Below, piece by piece: positions 7,912 through 16,648 of a stretch of 64,000 nt of DNA. How positions within the stretch are numbered: the stretch's first letter is position 1; each line of letters begins with the position of its first letter. Source of the DNA: Pseudomonadales bacterium (GTDB lineage: Bacteria; Pseudomonadota; Gammaproteobacteria; Pseudomonadales; Pseudohongiellaceae); assembly GCA_024234395.1 (NCBI GenBank), contig JACKOH010000002.1:434001-498000 (forward strand), in the 5' to 3' direction. The notes below the pieces were generated by a model. It saw nothing but the letters and a program-made list of their open reading frames with translations, searched no databases and was not told where the DNA came from. The translations under genes and the position numbers were made by a program.

Positions 7912-8274
7912 ATGATCAGCCGTGAATTTGCAGAGGCATTCGCAGCAGAGTGGATCGATGCCTGGAACAGTCATGACCTGGATCGCATACTTTCCCATTA
8001 TGCCGACGACTTTCAGTTTGCTTCGCCGTTCATTCCTCTGGTCGCCAATGAGCCCAGCGGGATTCTGAATGGCCTCGCGTCAGTCCGTGATTACTGGAAC
8101 CGGGCGCTGGAACGACGTCCGGATCTGCACTTCGAACTGGTTTCCCTGCTGATCGGAGTGGCAAGTCTGGTCATTTGTTTTACCCGCCACGATGGCCGCA
8201 CCGGCGCGGAAGTATTCGAGTTCGGAACCGGCGGTAAAGTCATCCGTTCCGCAGCCCATTATGCCGACCGGTAA
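7912..8274 (+). CDS. SnoaL/NTF2-like protein
   Basis: This 120-residue protein has the NTF2-like pattern: helix FAEAFAAEWIDAWNSHDLDRIL, then HYADDFQFASP, SVRDYWNRALERRPDL and terminal strands with EVFEFGTGGKVIRSAAHY. GGAG at 7899-7902 supports ATG 7912. The gene follows the GNAT gene by 38 bases and is probably cotranscribed with it. Its substrate is unknown. Confidence 0.82.
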   Translation: MISREFAEAFAAEWIDAWNSHDLDRILSHYADDFQFASPFIPLVANEPSGILNGLASVRDYWNRALERRPDLHFELVSLLIGVASLVICFTRHDGRTGAEVFEFGTGGKVIRSAAHYADR

Positions 8275-8328
8275 AGTCTTGAGCCTGTCGGTCCAGCAAC
8301 CCGGCCAGGCGGTTTTTCGCAACCGCTC

Positions 8329-9024
8329 ATGCGGACTTACCAGCGAACCTCGGCGATGACCGTAACCGTGACGATTGTTGCCCTTCTGGCCCTTGTTTTC
8401 ATCGGCTGGCGACTTGCCTCCAGGCGCCAGTCCCTGCCGTGCCCGGTCTGGTTGCGCTGGCTGGTGGAACTGGATAATCCGTTTACCAAAACCAATCGGG
8501 CGCTGGAAATCCTCAGTCACCTGGATCTGCATCCCGGTATGTCGGTGCTTGATATGGGCTGTGGTCCCGGCCGCCTGACATTGCCGGCGGCTGCGCAGGT
8601 CGGATCGGAAGGACTGGTGCTGGCGGTGGATATTCAGGCCGGCATGCTGAGTCGGGTTAAGGAAAAGGAAAAGGCTGCCAGGGCGGGCCTGAACACCATT
8701 CAGACCCTGCAGGCGGGTGCCGGCGACGGGAAACTGGGTAACTCCCGCTTCGACCGGGCACTGCTGGTGACGGTTCTGGGAGAAATACCGGATTGCGAAA
8801 CGGCACTGCGGGAGTTGTATACGGCCTTGAAACCTGGCGGACTGCTGTCGGTCACAGAAGTCATATTCGATCCCCATTTTCAGCGGCAGACTACTGTACG
8901 GAACATAGCTCAGCGCTGTGGCTTCAGGGAACAGGCGCTTTTTGGTAACCGGATTGCCTATACGCTGCTGTTCAGGAAACAGCCCGGAATACCGGAAGAT
9001 CCGGCAACCAGACAGAACCTGTAA
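8329..9024 (+). CDS. SAM-dependent methyltransferase with an N-terminal membrane anchor
   Basis: This 231-residue protein has a hydrophobic segment TVTIVALLALVFIGWRLA near its start and then a class I methyltransferase domain. Motif I is VLDMGCGPGRLTLPAA, the acidic post-II residue follows in LAVDIQAGML, and ALLVTVLGEIPD is motif IV-like. ATG 8356 is an alternative start that removes nine residues before the anchor. The substrate is not apparent. Its stop lies 17 bases from the stop of the convergent oxidoreductase gene. Confidence 0.85.
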   Translation: MRTYQRTSAMTVTVTIVALLALVFIGWRLASRRQSLPCPVWLRWLVELDNPFTKTNRALEILSHLDLHPGMSVLDMGCGPGRLTLPAAAQVGSEGLVLAVDIQAGMLSRVKEKEKAARAGLNTIQTLQAGAGDGKLGNSRFDRALLVTVLGEIPDCETALRELYTALKPGGLLSVTEVIFDPHFQRQTTVRNIAQRCGFREQALFGNRIAYTLLFRKQPGIPEDPATRQNL

Positions 9025-9041
9025 ATACCGGGAATCCGGCG

Positions 9042-11243
9042 TCAGGATTCCTGTTCAGGCCGCACCTTCGACTCTCTCCTTTGCCAGCGGAAAAACCGTT
9101 CCAGATACGGAAACAGCTTTTCCGGCAGGCGTGCGTTACGCCAGTTGTTGGCTGCAAACCTGTTGGCTTCCATCAGAGTCGGATAAATATGCGTGGTAGC
9201 GGCAATTTTTTTCAGACCCAGGCCATGGGTCATGGCGAACACGAATTCGGCTATCAATTCGCCGGCATGGTGGCCGACGATCGTCACGCCCAGGATCCGG
9301 TCCCTGCCTGGCGCGGTGAGTACCTTGACGAACCCGTGAGCCTCCTGATCGGCCAGCGCCCGATCCAGCCGCGACAGATCGAAGCGGGTGACTTCAAAGG
9401 GCACTTTGCGGTCCCGAGCCTCCTGTTCGTTAAGCCCCACCCGCGCCACTTCCGGATCGATAAAAGTCGCCCAGGGCACAACCCGGTAGTTCACCTTTGA
9501 TTTACGCAGCCAGCCGGCCAAAGCGTTGAGCGCCGCATACCAGGCCTGAAATGATGCCATGTGGGTAAACTGGTAGGGACCGACCACGTCCCCGCAGGCG
9601 TAAATATTGGGATAGGCAGTCTGCAGGTATTCGTTGACTTCCAGAGTGCCCTGTCTGGTCAATGGCATGTTGAGCTCTTCCAGACCGAATCCTTCCACGT
9701 TGGCTTTACGCCCGATGGCCAGCAGAACCCGATCGAATTCCACCTGTACCTGCCCCGCATTGCTTTCCGCTGTCATCACGCCGCCGGAACCGGCTTTCGT
9801 AAATCCCACTACCTTGCAATCGGTAAGCACCCGGATTCCGTCCTGCTCGAAGCGCTGTCTGACCAGCTCCGAAACGTCGGCATCCTCGCGGGGCAGCAGG
9901 CATGGTGCCTGGTCCACCTGGGTGACTTGGGACCCCAGATTATGGAACGCCTGGGCCAGTTCGCAACCGATCGGTCCGCCACCGATCACCAGCAGCCGGG
10001 GCGGCAGCTCTCTCAGATCCCAGACTGAATCCGAGGTCAGGTAATCGACCTGATCCAGACCGGGAATCGGTGGAACCAGGGGACGGGCACCGGTAGCAAC
10101 GATAATGGAGCGGGTTCTTATCACCCGGTCGTTGACGCTTACCTCGTAGGGCGAAAGAATCCTGGCTTCGCCCAGTTCGCACTCCACCCCCAGGGAAGTA
10201 AACCGTTCCACCGAGTCGTGTGGTTCGATAGTCCTGATCACGCCCTGAACCCGTTCCATGACAGCAGGGAAATCCACTTCCCCCTGCACCGCCTTCAGGC
10301 CGTACTCCGAGGCCCGGTTGAAATAGGAGGCAATACGGCCACTGCGGATCAGCGATTTGCTGGGTACGCAACCGGTGTTCAGGCAGTCACCCCCCATCCG
10401 GTGTTTCTCCACCAGCACCACCCTGGCTTTGGCACCGGCCACGATCAGCGACGCTACCAGCCCTGCCGAACCGGCGCCCAGGACCACCACGTTGGCATCA
10501 AACTGCTGTGGTTTTTTAAACGGGCGCAGGATGCGATTGCTACGAATGGAATTGACCACCAGCCGGGCCAGCAATGGCAGCAGCCCGATCAGGGCGAAAG
10601 ACAACAACACCGATCCACTGACCAGTCCGGAAAGTGAGGAGATCTGCGCCAGTTCCGACCCGGCATTGACGAACACGATGGTGCCAAGGAACATGCCGGC
10701 CTGGCTCACCAGGTAAAAGGCGCCGGTGGAGATAGGGGTCAGCCCCATCAGCAGATTGATCATGAAAAACGGAAAAATCGGTACCATCCGCAGGCTGAAC
10801 AGATAAAAAGCCCCATCCTTTTCGATGCCTCGATTGATAGGGGTCAGGTAGTCGCCAAATTGATCCTGCACCCAGTCGCGCAACAGAATCCGCGCCACCA
10901 GGAAGGCCAGAGTTGCACCGATACTGCTGGCGAACGACACCAGCACCACACCCCAGGCCAGGCCGAATACAGCTCCACCCAGCAGCGTCATCAGGATGGC
11001 ACCGGGAATGGAAAGGGCGGTAACAACCACGTAAATAGCAAAATAGCCGGTCGCGAACAGGAAAAAATTGTCGTTCTTGAGCCGCTCGACCGACGCCAGT
11101 TGCGACTGCACGTAGTCGAGGGTCAGAAAGCGGTCCAGATCGAAAAGGAAGTAGGCGGCAAAAACGGCGCACAGTAGCAGCAGGATAGCGAGTCTGGAGC
11201 GGTTCAAATTGTCATTCCTGTAGTGTTCCTGTTGTTTCAGCAC
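9042..11243 (-). CDS. Fusion of a TVP38/DedA-type membrane domain to a mercuric reductase-like flavin disulfide oxidoreductase
   Basis: This 733-residue protein has two parts. Residues 1-230 contain several membrane helices with the SNARE-associated/TVP38 pattern (PGAILMTLLGGAVFG, and SLRMVPIFPFFMINLLMGL). From about residue 246 a class I pyridine nucleotide-disulfide oxidoreductase begins with VVLGAGSAGLVASLIVAGA for FAD. The redox pair is in GGDCLNTGCVPSKS near residues 283-290, the NAD site is VIGGGPIGCELAQAF, and the dimer domain has GLGLKKIAATTHIYPTLMEA. It lacks the C-terminal Cys pair of true mercuric reductases. It probably acts at the inner membrane on quinone-, thiol- or metal-linked redox chemistry. 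This fusion recurs in proteobacteria; its substrate is not known to me. Confidence 0.85.
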   Translation of the reverse strand: MLKQQEHYRNDNLNRSRLAILLLLCAVFAAYFLFDLDRFLTLDYVQSQLASVERLKNDNFFLFATGYFAIYVVVTALSIPGAILMTLLGGAVFGLAWGVVLVSFASSIGATLAFLVARILLRDWVQDQFGDYLTPINRGIEKDGAFYLFSLRMVPIFPFFMINLLMGLTPISTGAFYLVSQAGMFLGTIVFVNAGSELAQISSLSGLVSGSVLLSFALIGLLPLLARLVVNSIRSNRILRPFKKPQQFDANVVVLGAGSAGLVASLIVAGAKARVVLVEKHRMGGDCLNTGCVPSKSLIRSGRIASYFNRASEYGLKAVQGEVDFPAVMERVQGVIRTIEPHDSVERFTSLGVECELGEARILSPYEVSVNDRVIRTRSIIVATGARPLVPPIPGLDQVDYLTSDSVWDLRELPPRLLVIGGGPIGCELAQAFHNLGSQVTQVDQAPCLLPREDADVSELVRQRFEQDGIRVLTDCKVVGFTKAGSGGVMTAESNAGQVQVEFDRVLLAIGRKANVEGFGLEELNMPLTRQGTLEVNEYLQTAYPNIYACGDVVGPYQFTHMASFQAWYAALNALAGWLRKSKVNYRVVPWATFIDPEVARVGLNEQEARDRKVPFEVTRFDLSRLDRALADQEAHGFVKVLTAPGRDRILGVTIVGHHAGELIAEFVFAMTHGLGLKKIAATTHIYPTLMEANRFAANNWRNARLPEKLFPYLERFFRWQRRESKVRPEQES

Positions 11244-11411
11244 TGGCGACTGCCGGCGGGCGACAGGCAGGGTCGCAATGGTACTGGCACTGGTTCCTCG
11301 CGGATCTGTAATCAGAGACCCACCAGCGTGTAATTTCTTGCAAGTTTGGCCATAATACCCGCAAGCCAGTACGGCGTTGAAGACAATTCAGACCAGCAGC
11401 AGGAAAACAAC

Positions 11412-12416
11412 GTGTCAGACTTCGATCGAAAGTTTCCATTCACCCGCATGCGACGCATGCGCCGCGATGAGTTCAGCCGCCGCCTGATGCGTGAAACCCG
11501 GCTTTCGGTGGACGACCTGATTTTCCCGATTTTTATTGTGGAGGGCAGCGGCCAACAGCAGCCCATCCATTCCATGCCCGACATGTTCCGGCTGAGCATC
11601 GACGAACTGTTGAAAGAGGCCGAACTGTTGGTCAAACTCGGGATTCCGGCAATCGCCCTGTTTCCGTCCCCGGACGCTGACCGCAAAACCGAAGACGGTC
11701 GCGAGTCGTTCAATCCGGACGGCCTGGTTCAGCGGGCGGTGCGGGCACTCAAGGAGCGTTTTCCCGGGCTGGGAATCATCACCGATGTGGCGCTGGATCC
11801 CTACACCACGCACGGGCAGGACGGCATCATCGACGCCAGCGGCTATGTGCTCAACGACGAAACCGTCGATACGCTGGTCAAACAGGCTGTTTCACAGGCC
11901 CAGGCCGGGGCCGACATGGTTGCCCCTTCCGATATGATGGATGGCCGCATCGGCGCGATCCGCGAAGGACTGGAGCAGGCCGGCCTCATCTACACGCGAA
12001 TTCTTGCCTACTCTGCCAAGTATGCGTCCAGCTATTACGGCCCGTTTCGCGACGCGGTAGGTTCCAGCTCCAGCCTGGGTGGCGGCAACAAGTACACCTA
12101 CCAGATGGACGTGGCCAACAGCGACGAGGCGATCCAGGAGGTTGCCCTGGATCTCGCTGAAGGCGCCGATATGGTAATGGTCAAACCGGGCATGCCCTAC
12201 CTGGATATCGTGCGCCGGGTGAAGACGCAGTTTGGTGTGCCCACCTTCGTCTACCAGGTGAGCGGTGAATACGCCATGCACATGGCGGCTGCCCAGAACG
12301 GCTGGCTCGACGGGGACGCCGTCGCCCTGGAGTCGCTGCTGTGTATCAAGCGCGCCGGTGCCGACGCAATTCTGACCTATTTCGCACCGCGGGTGGCGCG
12401 ACTGTTACAGGACTGA
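11412..12416 (+). CDS. hemB: Delta-aminolevulinic acid dehydratase (porphobilinogen synthase)
   Basis: HemB condenses two 5-aminolevulinate molecules into porphobilinogen in the cytosol, the second committed step of tetrapyrrole synthesis. The 334-residue protein has both Schiff-base lysines (AYSAKYASSYYGPFRDA and VMVKPGMPYLDI). At the metal site it reads ALDPYTTHGQDGI instead of the Cys-rich form of zinc enzymes, which marks the magnesium-dependent branch known from Pseudomonas. The start is GTG 11412, with AGGAA six bases upstream; an in-frame ATG at 11346 would add a tail not seen in the family. The first residues include the N-terminal arm FPFTRMRRMRRDEFSRRLM. It is not adjacent to the hemCDXY genes. 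Confidence 0.95.
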   Translation: MSDFDRKFPFTRMRRMRRDEFSRRLMRETRLSVDDLIFPIFIVEGSGQQQPIHSMPDMFRLSIDELLKEAELLVKLGIPAIALFPSPDADRKTEDGRESFNPDGLVQRAVRALKERFPGLGIITDVALDPYTTHGQDGIIDASGYVLNDETVDTLVKQAVSQAQAGADMVAPSDMMDGRIGAIREGLEQAGLIYTRILAYSAKYASSYYGPFRDAVGSSSSLGGGNKYTYQMDVANSDEAIQEVALDLAEGADMVMVKPGMPYLDIVRRVKTQFGVPTFVYQVSGEYAMHMAAAQNGWLDGDAVALESLLCIKRAGADAILTYFAPRVARLLQD

Positions 12417-12507
12417 AGCACGGGATCAGGACCGGGACCGGTGCTGCTTTCAGGCCGGTTCCTGAGCTGTCGAGGGCATTACCTGACGCCTGGTTGCCAT
12501 TTTTTGC

Positions 12508-12535
12508 TTGAATCCTTCTGTTTTGGCCTTATTAT
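12508..12535 (+). promoter_or_regulatory. Putative sigma-70 promoter for trxA
   Basis: TTGAAT at 12508-12513 and TATTAT at 12530-12535 are separated by 16 bases. This would give trxA an untranslated leader of about 185 bases. The 311-base gap 12417-12727 holds no gene that I can support; this is the only signal I see in it. Confidence 0.4.
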
Positions 12536-12727
12536 AGTCACCAACTTAAAGTTGCCTGTGCTTCTGCTACTCAGGAACCCACGATTATCGCTAGTTCGAC
12601 CGCTGTCTGTCCGAACCGGATTCACCACAGCGGGTTCTATCGTTTCGCCCTCTACCAGTCTGCCTGGCAACCTGTAAATTCTTAAAATTTCCCGCTATAC
12701 GACTAATTCAGACAAAGGAATCGACCT

Positions 12728-13054
12728 ATGAGCGAAAAGATCGTTCACATCACTGATACCAGTTTCAGCCAGGATGTTCTGGAGGCAGACGGCCCCGTGC
12801 TGGTGGACTTCTGGGCAGAGTGGTGCGGCCCCTGCAAAATGATCGCCCCGGTACTGGAAGAGCTGGCCGACGATTACGACGGCAAGCTGAAAATCTGCAA
12901 ACTGGATATCGACGCCAACACGGAAACCGCGCCAAAATTCGGTATTCGCGGCATCCCGACGCTGATCGTTTTCAATGGCGGCCAGGTGGTCGGAACCAAG
13001 GTTGGCGCCCTGTCAAAGTCTCAGCTTTCCGCCTTTATTGACAGCGTTATCTGA
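12728..13054 (+). CDS. trxA: Thioredoxin 1
   Basis: Thioredoxin reduces protein disulfides in the cytosol using electrons from thioredoxin reductase. The 108-residue protein has the active site WAEWCGPCKM, with Cys 33 and Cys 36, the cis-proline in IRGIPTLIVF, and the buried Asp in LVDFW. Length and motifs are those of thioredoxin 1. The start is ATG 12728 after an AAAGGAA-type ribosome site. Its position just before rho is conserved in many gammaproteobacteria. A strong hairpin follows at 13072-13100. Confidence 0.96.
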   Translation: MSEKIVHITDTSFSQDVLEADGPVLVDFWAEWCGPCKMIAPVLEELADDYDGKLKICKLDIDANTETAPKFGIRGIPTLIVFNGGQVVGTKVGALSKSQLSAFIDSVI

Positions 13055-13071
13055 GTTACGTTTAAGGTCCG

Positions 13072-13100
13072 GCGGTTCCGCCTGGTTGTCGCGGAACCGC
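13072..13100 (+). terminator. Perfect 10-bp stem-loop after trxA
   Basis: GCGGTTCCGC (13072-13081) pairs exactly with GCGGAACCGC (13091-13100) around a 9-base loop, 17 bases after the trxA stop. There is no U-run after the stem, so intrinsic termination would be weak. It may instead protect the 3' end or work with Rho. Confidence 0.45.
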
Positions 13101-13274
13101 TTCCCGGGCGCAAATTCACAGAATCGACAGAAGCGTCTCTTCCGAATATTGTCGAGCCAGAGATGGAACGCATTTTTTGCGGCCGTTTTATGCAAAGTTA
13201 GGCCGCAGAGTGCCGATAAATCACCTGATATCGTAACAATGCGTGACATCGCGCAACAAAGGGTAAAAAAATTC

Positions 13275-13303
13275 TGGACGAAGCCCATAAGTCGTTCTAT
13301 ATT
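13275..13303 (+). promoter_or_regulatory. Putative promoter for rho
   Basis: TGGACG at 13275-13280 (four of six consensus positions) and TATATT at 13298-13303 are exactly 17 bases apart. Transcription from here would give rho a leader of about 515 bases. This is a pattern match only. Confidence 0.35.
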
Positions 13304-13825
13304 GAGAGCATAACCAACACCTGATCCCTTGCTTCTCATTAGTTTACTGAGCCTTCTTGTATATCTTGTATAGCCCAGTCCACGTCACTTCGGGTCGTGA
13401 CGGCACCCGGAAGTACCAGAATTCAACAAAACTTATAAGAAATCCGATAATAGCTGGAAAAAGGAACCATAGACGTTACTGGTTGAGTGTTGTTTGATTA
13501 GTCAGCCGACTGAAAGTTTTTCAGTGTGTTTGTAACAGCGACTCATCAGCGTCAGATCATTAACGGGCGAATAAGTACAATACCGAGCGGTATTGAAAAT
13601 ACGCGGGTGTACCGCGAAACCTTGTCCTGACATTTCTTTTTCTCCACCAGAATTACCAGCTACCTGATCGAGTTATTGAACAGAACGTATGTTGACCGAT
13701 TAACAGAACAGAATTTCAGCGACTGACGGCCTGCCTCGTGGCCCGCTTTTACATTCCCATTTCTCTTAACCTGAAAGCATTTAATTTCCAACTTACCCAC
13801 TTCATCCTTTTGTGATCTTCAAGCT
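13304..13825 (+). promoter_or_regulatory. Long untranslated leader of rho with two small hairpins
   Basis: No open frame between trxA and rho is convincing. Two neighbouring stem-loops are seen: ATACC/GGTAT around 13580-13593 (tip GAGC) and CGCGG/CCGCG at 13602-13616 (loop GTGTA). The rest is rather unstructured and C/T-rich toward the gene. In Escherichia coli the rho leader is long and is the place of autoregulation by Rho-dependent termination; a similar role here is inferred from position and length. Confidence 0.4.
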
Positions 13826-15085
13826 ATGAATCTAACCGAACTGAAGCAGAAACCCATCGCCGAGTTATTGCAAACCGCTCAGGAGATGGGCCTGGACAAC
13901 GTGTCCAGAACCCGAAAGCAGGACATCATTTTCGTCATCCTGAAAAAGCACGCCAAGAACGGCGAAGACATTTACGGAGACGGGGTTCTGGAAATTCTTC
14001 AGGACGGTTTCGGTTTTCTGCGCTCCGCCGATTCTTCCTATCTGGCGGGTCCGGACGATATCTATGTTTCGCCCAGCCAGATCCGCCGTTTCAATCTCAG
14101 GACCGGCGACACGATTTCCGGAAAGATACGTCCTCCCAAGGAAGGTGAACGTTATTTCGCGCTGCTGAAAATTGCCGAGATCAACTTCAGCAAACCGGAA
14201 GCCGCCAAGAACAAGATTCTGTTCGAAAACCTGACACCGCTGTTCCCCCAGGAACGCCTGAAGCTGGAAGTCGGCAATGGCAGCACCGAGGATCTCAGTG
14301 CCCGGGTAATCGACCTCGTGGCTCCTATCGGCAAGGGCCAGCGTGGCCTGATCGTCTCTCCCCCGAAGGCCGGTAAAACACTTATCCTGCAGAATATCGC
14401 CCAGTCCATCACCCGCAACAATCCCGAATGCCGGCTTATTGTCCTGCTGATCGACGAACGCCCGGAAGAAGTAACGGAAATGCAGCGCTCGGTACGCGGA
14501 GAAGTGGTGGCGAGTACTTTTGACGAACCGCCGTCCCGCCACGTGCAGGTTTCGGAAATGGTTATTGAAAAAGCCAAGCGCCTGGTGGAACACAAGGAAG
14601 ACGTGGTCATCCTGCTGGACTCCATAACCCGTCTGGCCCGTGCCTATAACACCATCATTCCGTCCTCCGGCAAGGTATTGACCGGCGGTGTCGATGCCCA
14701 TGCGCTGGAACGTCCGAAGCGCTTTTTTGGCGCGGCGCGAAATCTCGAGGAAGGCGGCAGCCTGACCATCATTGCCACCGCGCTGATTGAGACCGGCTCC
14801 AAGATGGACGAGGTCATTTACGAGGAATTCAAGGGCACCGGCAACATGGAACTGCACCTTGACCGGAAGATTGCCGAAAAGCGTGTCTATCCTGCCATCA
14901 ATGTGCGCCGCTCAGGAACCCGTCGCGAGGATCTGCTCACCACCGAGGAAGAACTGCAGCGCATGTGGATTCTGCGCAAGCTGCTGAGCTCCATGGAAGA
15001 TGTGCAGGCCACCGAATTCATTCTCGACAAGTTGAAGGACACTAAGACCAACGACGAGTTCTTCAACGCCATGAAGCGTAAATAA
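13826..15085 (+). CDS. rho: Transcription termination factor Rho
   Basis: Rho is a hexameric RNA helicase that ends transcription of untranslated RNA. The 419-residue protein has the standard length. The N-terminal helical domain (MNLTELKQKPIAELLQ) is followed by the RNA-binding cold-shock-like domain with DGFGFLRSADSSYLAGPDDIYVS. The ATPase core has Walker A in GLIVSPPKAGKTLI, Walker B VVILLDSITRLARAYN and the arginine-finger region. No insertion is present, unlike in Rho of some other phyla. ATG 13826 gives the usual N-terminus. ubiD follows 55 bases later. Confidence 0.98.
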   Translation: MNLTELKQKPIAELLQTAQEMGLDNVSRTRKQDIIFVILKKHAKNGEDIYGDGVLEILQDGFGFLRSADSSYLAGPDDIYVSPSQIRRFNLRTGDTISGKIRPPKEGERYFALLKIAEINFSKPEAAKNKILFENLTPLFPQERLKLEVGNGSTEDLSARVIDLVAPIGKGQRGLIVSPPKAGKTLILQNIAQSITRNNPECRLIVLLIDERPEEVTEMQRSVRGEVVASTFDEPPSRHVQVSEMVIEKAKRLVEHKEDVVILLDSITRLARAYNTIIPSSGKVLTGGVDAHALERPKRFFGAARNLEEGGSLTIIATALIETGSKMDEVIYEEFKGTGNMELHLDRKIAEKRVYPAINVRRSGTRREDLLTTEEELQRMWILRKLLSSMEDVQATEFILDKLKDTKTNDEFFNAMKRK

Positions 15086-15140
15086 AACACTCGTACAAGA
15101 ATCCGGTCCCCTGTTCCGAGTTGTTGTTTGAGGAGTTTCG

Positions 15141-16613
15141 ATGGCGCTGCGTGACTTGCGTGATTTTATCGACCTGTTGGAAAAGCAGGGCGAACTGAAG
15201 CGCATCAGTACCGAAGTCGACCCGTATCTGGAGATTACCGAAATCTGCGACCGTACCCTGCGCAGTCAGGGTCCCGCGCTGTTGTTCGAAAATCCCAGGA
15301 ACGACATGCCCCTGCTCGGCAACCTGTTCGGCACTCCGCGCCGGGTGGCCCTGGCCATGGGCCAGGAGTCCATTGAGGATCTACGGGATGTGGGCAGACT
15401 GCTGGCCCTGTTGAAAGAACCCTCACCACCCCGGGGCTGGAAGGATCTGCTGCAGAACCTGCCCAATTACCGGCAGATCCTCAACATCAAACCCAATATC
15501 CGCCGCAGTGCACCGTTTCAGGAAGTCATTCTCGAAGGCGGGGATATCGACCTGACCGCGCTGCCGATCCAGACCTGCTGGCCCGGAGACGCCGGTCCGC
15601 TGGTCACCTGGCCGCTGGTAATCACCCGCGGACCGCGGCAGGAGCGGCAGAACCTGGGCATCTACCGGATGCAGTTGATCGGCCCCGATCGCCTGATTAT
15701 GCGCTGGCTGTCCCATCGCGGTGGGGCCCTGGATTTCCGCGACTGGCAGCAGGCCAATCCCGGTCAGCCTTTTCCGGTTTCCATCGCGATCGGCGCCGAC
15801 CCTGCCACCATCCTGGCGACCGTGACGCCGATTCCGGACACCCTCTCCGAATATGCGTTTGCCGGCCTTTTGCGAGGTGAGAAAACCGAACTGGTGGCCT
15901 GCCAGACCAACGATCTGCAGGTGCCGGCCAGTGCCGAGATCGTTCTGGAAGGCGTCATTGAACCCGGTGACATGGCTGACGAGGGACCGTTCGGCGATCA
16001 CACCGGCTACTACAACGAGGTGGAGAAGTTTCCAGTCTTCACGGTTAAAAAACTGCTGCGGCGCAAGGATGCCATCTATCACAGCACCTATACCGGCCGT
16101 CCACCCGACGAACCTTCGGTGCTGGGAGTCGCGCTTAACGAAGTCTTCATCCCGCTGCTGCAGAAACAGTACCCGGAGATTATCGATTTCTACCTGCCTC
16201 CCGAGGGCTGTTCCTACCGTCTTGCGGTAATCAGCATCAACAAGCAGTATCCCGGCCATGCCAAGCGGGTGATGATGGGCGCCTGGTCGTTCCTGCGCCA
16301 GTTCATGTATACCAAGTTCGTCATCGTTACCGACGACGACGTCAACGTCCGGGACTGGAACGACGTGATCTGGGCGCTAACCACGCGGGTGGATCCGATC
16401 CGCGATACCGTGCTGATCGACAATACGCCTATTGACTACCTGGACTTCGCCTCACCGGTATCCGGGCTGGGCTCAAAAATGGGCATCGATGCCACCAGCA
16501 AATGGCCTGGCGAGACCAATCGTGAATGGGGACACCCCATCAATATGGACGAATCGGTTAAAAACCGGGTTGACAGCCTGTGGGACGAACTGGATATCCT
16601 GGCCCGTAAATAA
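15141..16613 (+). CDS. ubiD: UbiD-family 4-hydroxy-3-polyprenylbenzoate decarboxylase
   Basis: UbiD removes the carboxyl group of the prenylated 4-hydroxybenzoate ring in ubiquinone synthesis, using prenylated FMN made by UbiX. The 490-residue protein starts MALRDLRDFIDLLEKQGELKRI, as in the family, and has the cofactor-site segments NLGIYRMQLIGPDRLIM and DMADEGPFGDHTGYYNE with the conserved Glu/Asp set. GAGGAG lies shortly before ATG 15141. The neighbour rho and the length near 490 fit the Pseudomonas layout. Confidence 0.95.
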   Translation: MALRDLRDFIDLLEKQGELKRISTEVDPYLEITEICDRTLRSQGPALLFENPRNDMPLLGNLFGTPRRVALAMGQESIEDLRDVGRLLALLKEPSPPRGWKDLLQNLPNYRQILNIKPNIRRSAPFQEVILEGGDIDLTALPIQTCWPGDAGPLVTWPLVITRGPRQERQNLGIYRMQLIGPDRLIMRWLSHRGGALDFRDWQQANPGQPFPVSIAIGADPATILATVTPIPDTLSEYAFAGLLRGEKTELVACQTNDLQVPASAEIVLEGVIEPGDMADEGPFGDHTGYYNEVEKFPVFTVKKLLRRKDAIYHSTYTGRPPDEPSVLGVALNEVFIPLLQKQYPEIIDFYLPPEGCSYRLAVISINKQYPGHAKRVMMGAWSFLRQFMYTKFVIVTDDDVNVRDWNDVIWALTTRVDPIRDTVLIDNTPIDYLDFASPVSGLGSKMGIDATSKWPGETNREWGHPINMDESVKNRVDSLWDELDILARK

Positions 16614-16648
16614 CCGCGCGAAAACCCACCACAAGATTGACCGACATC

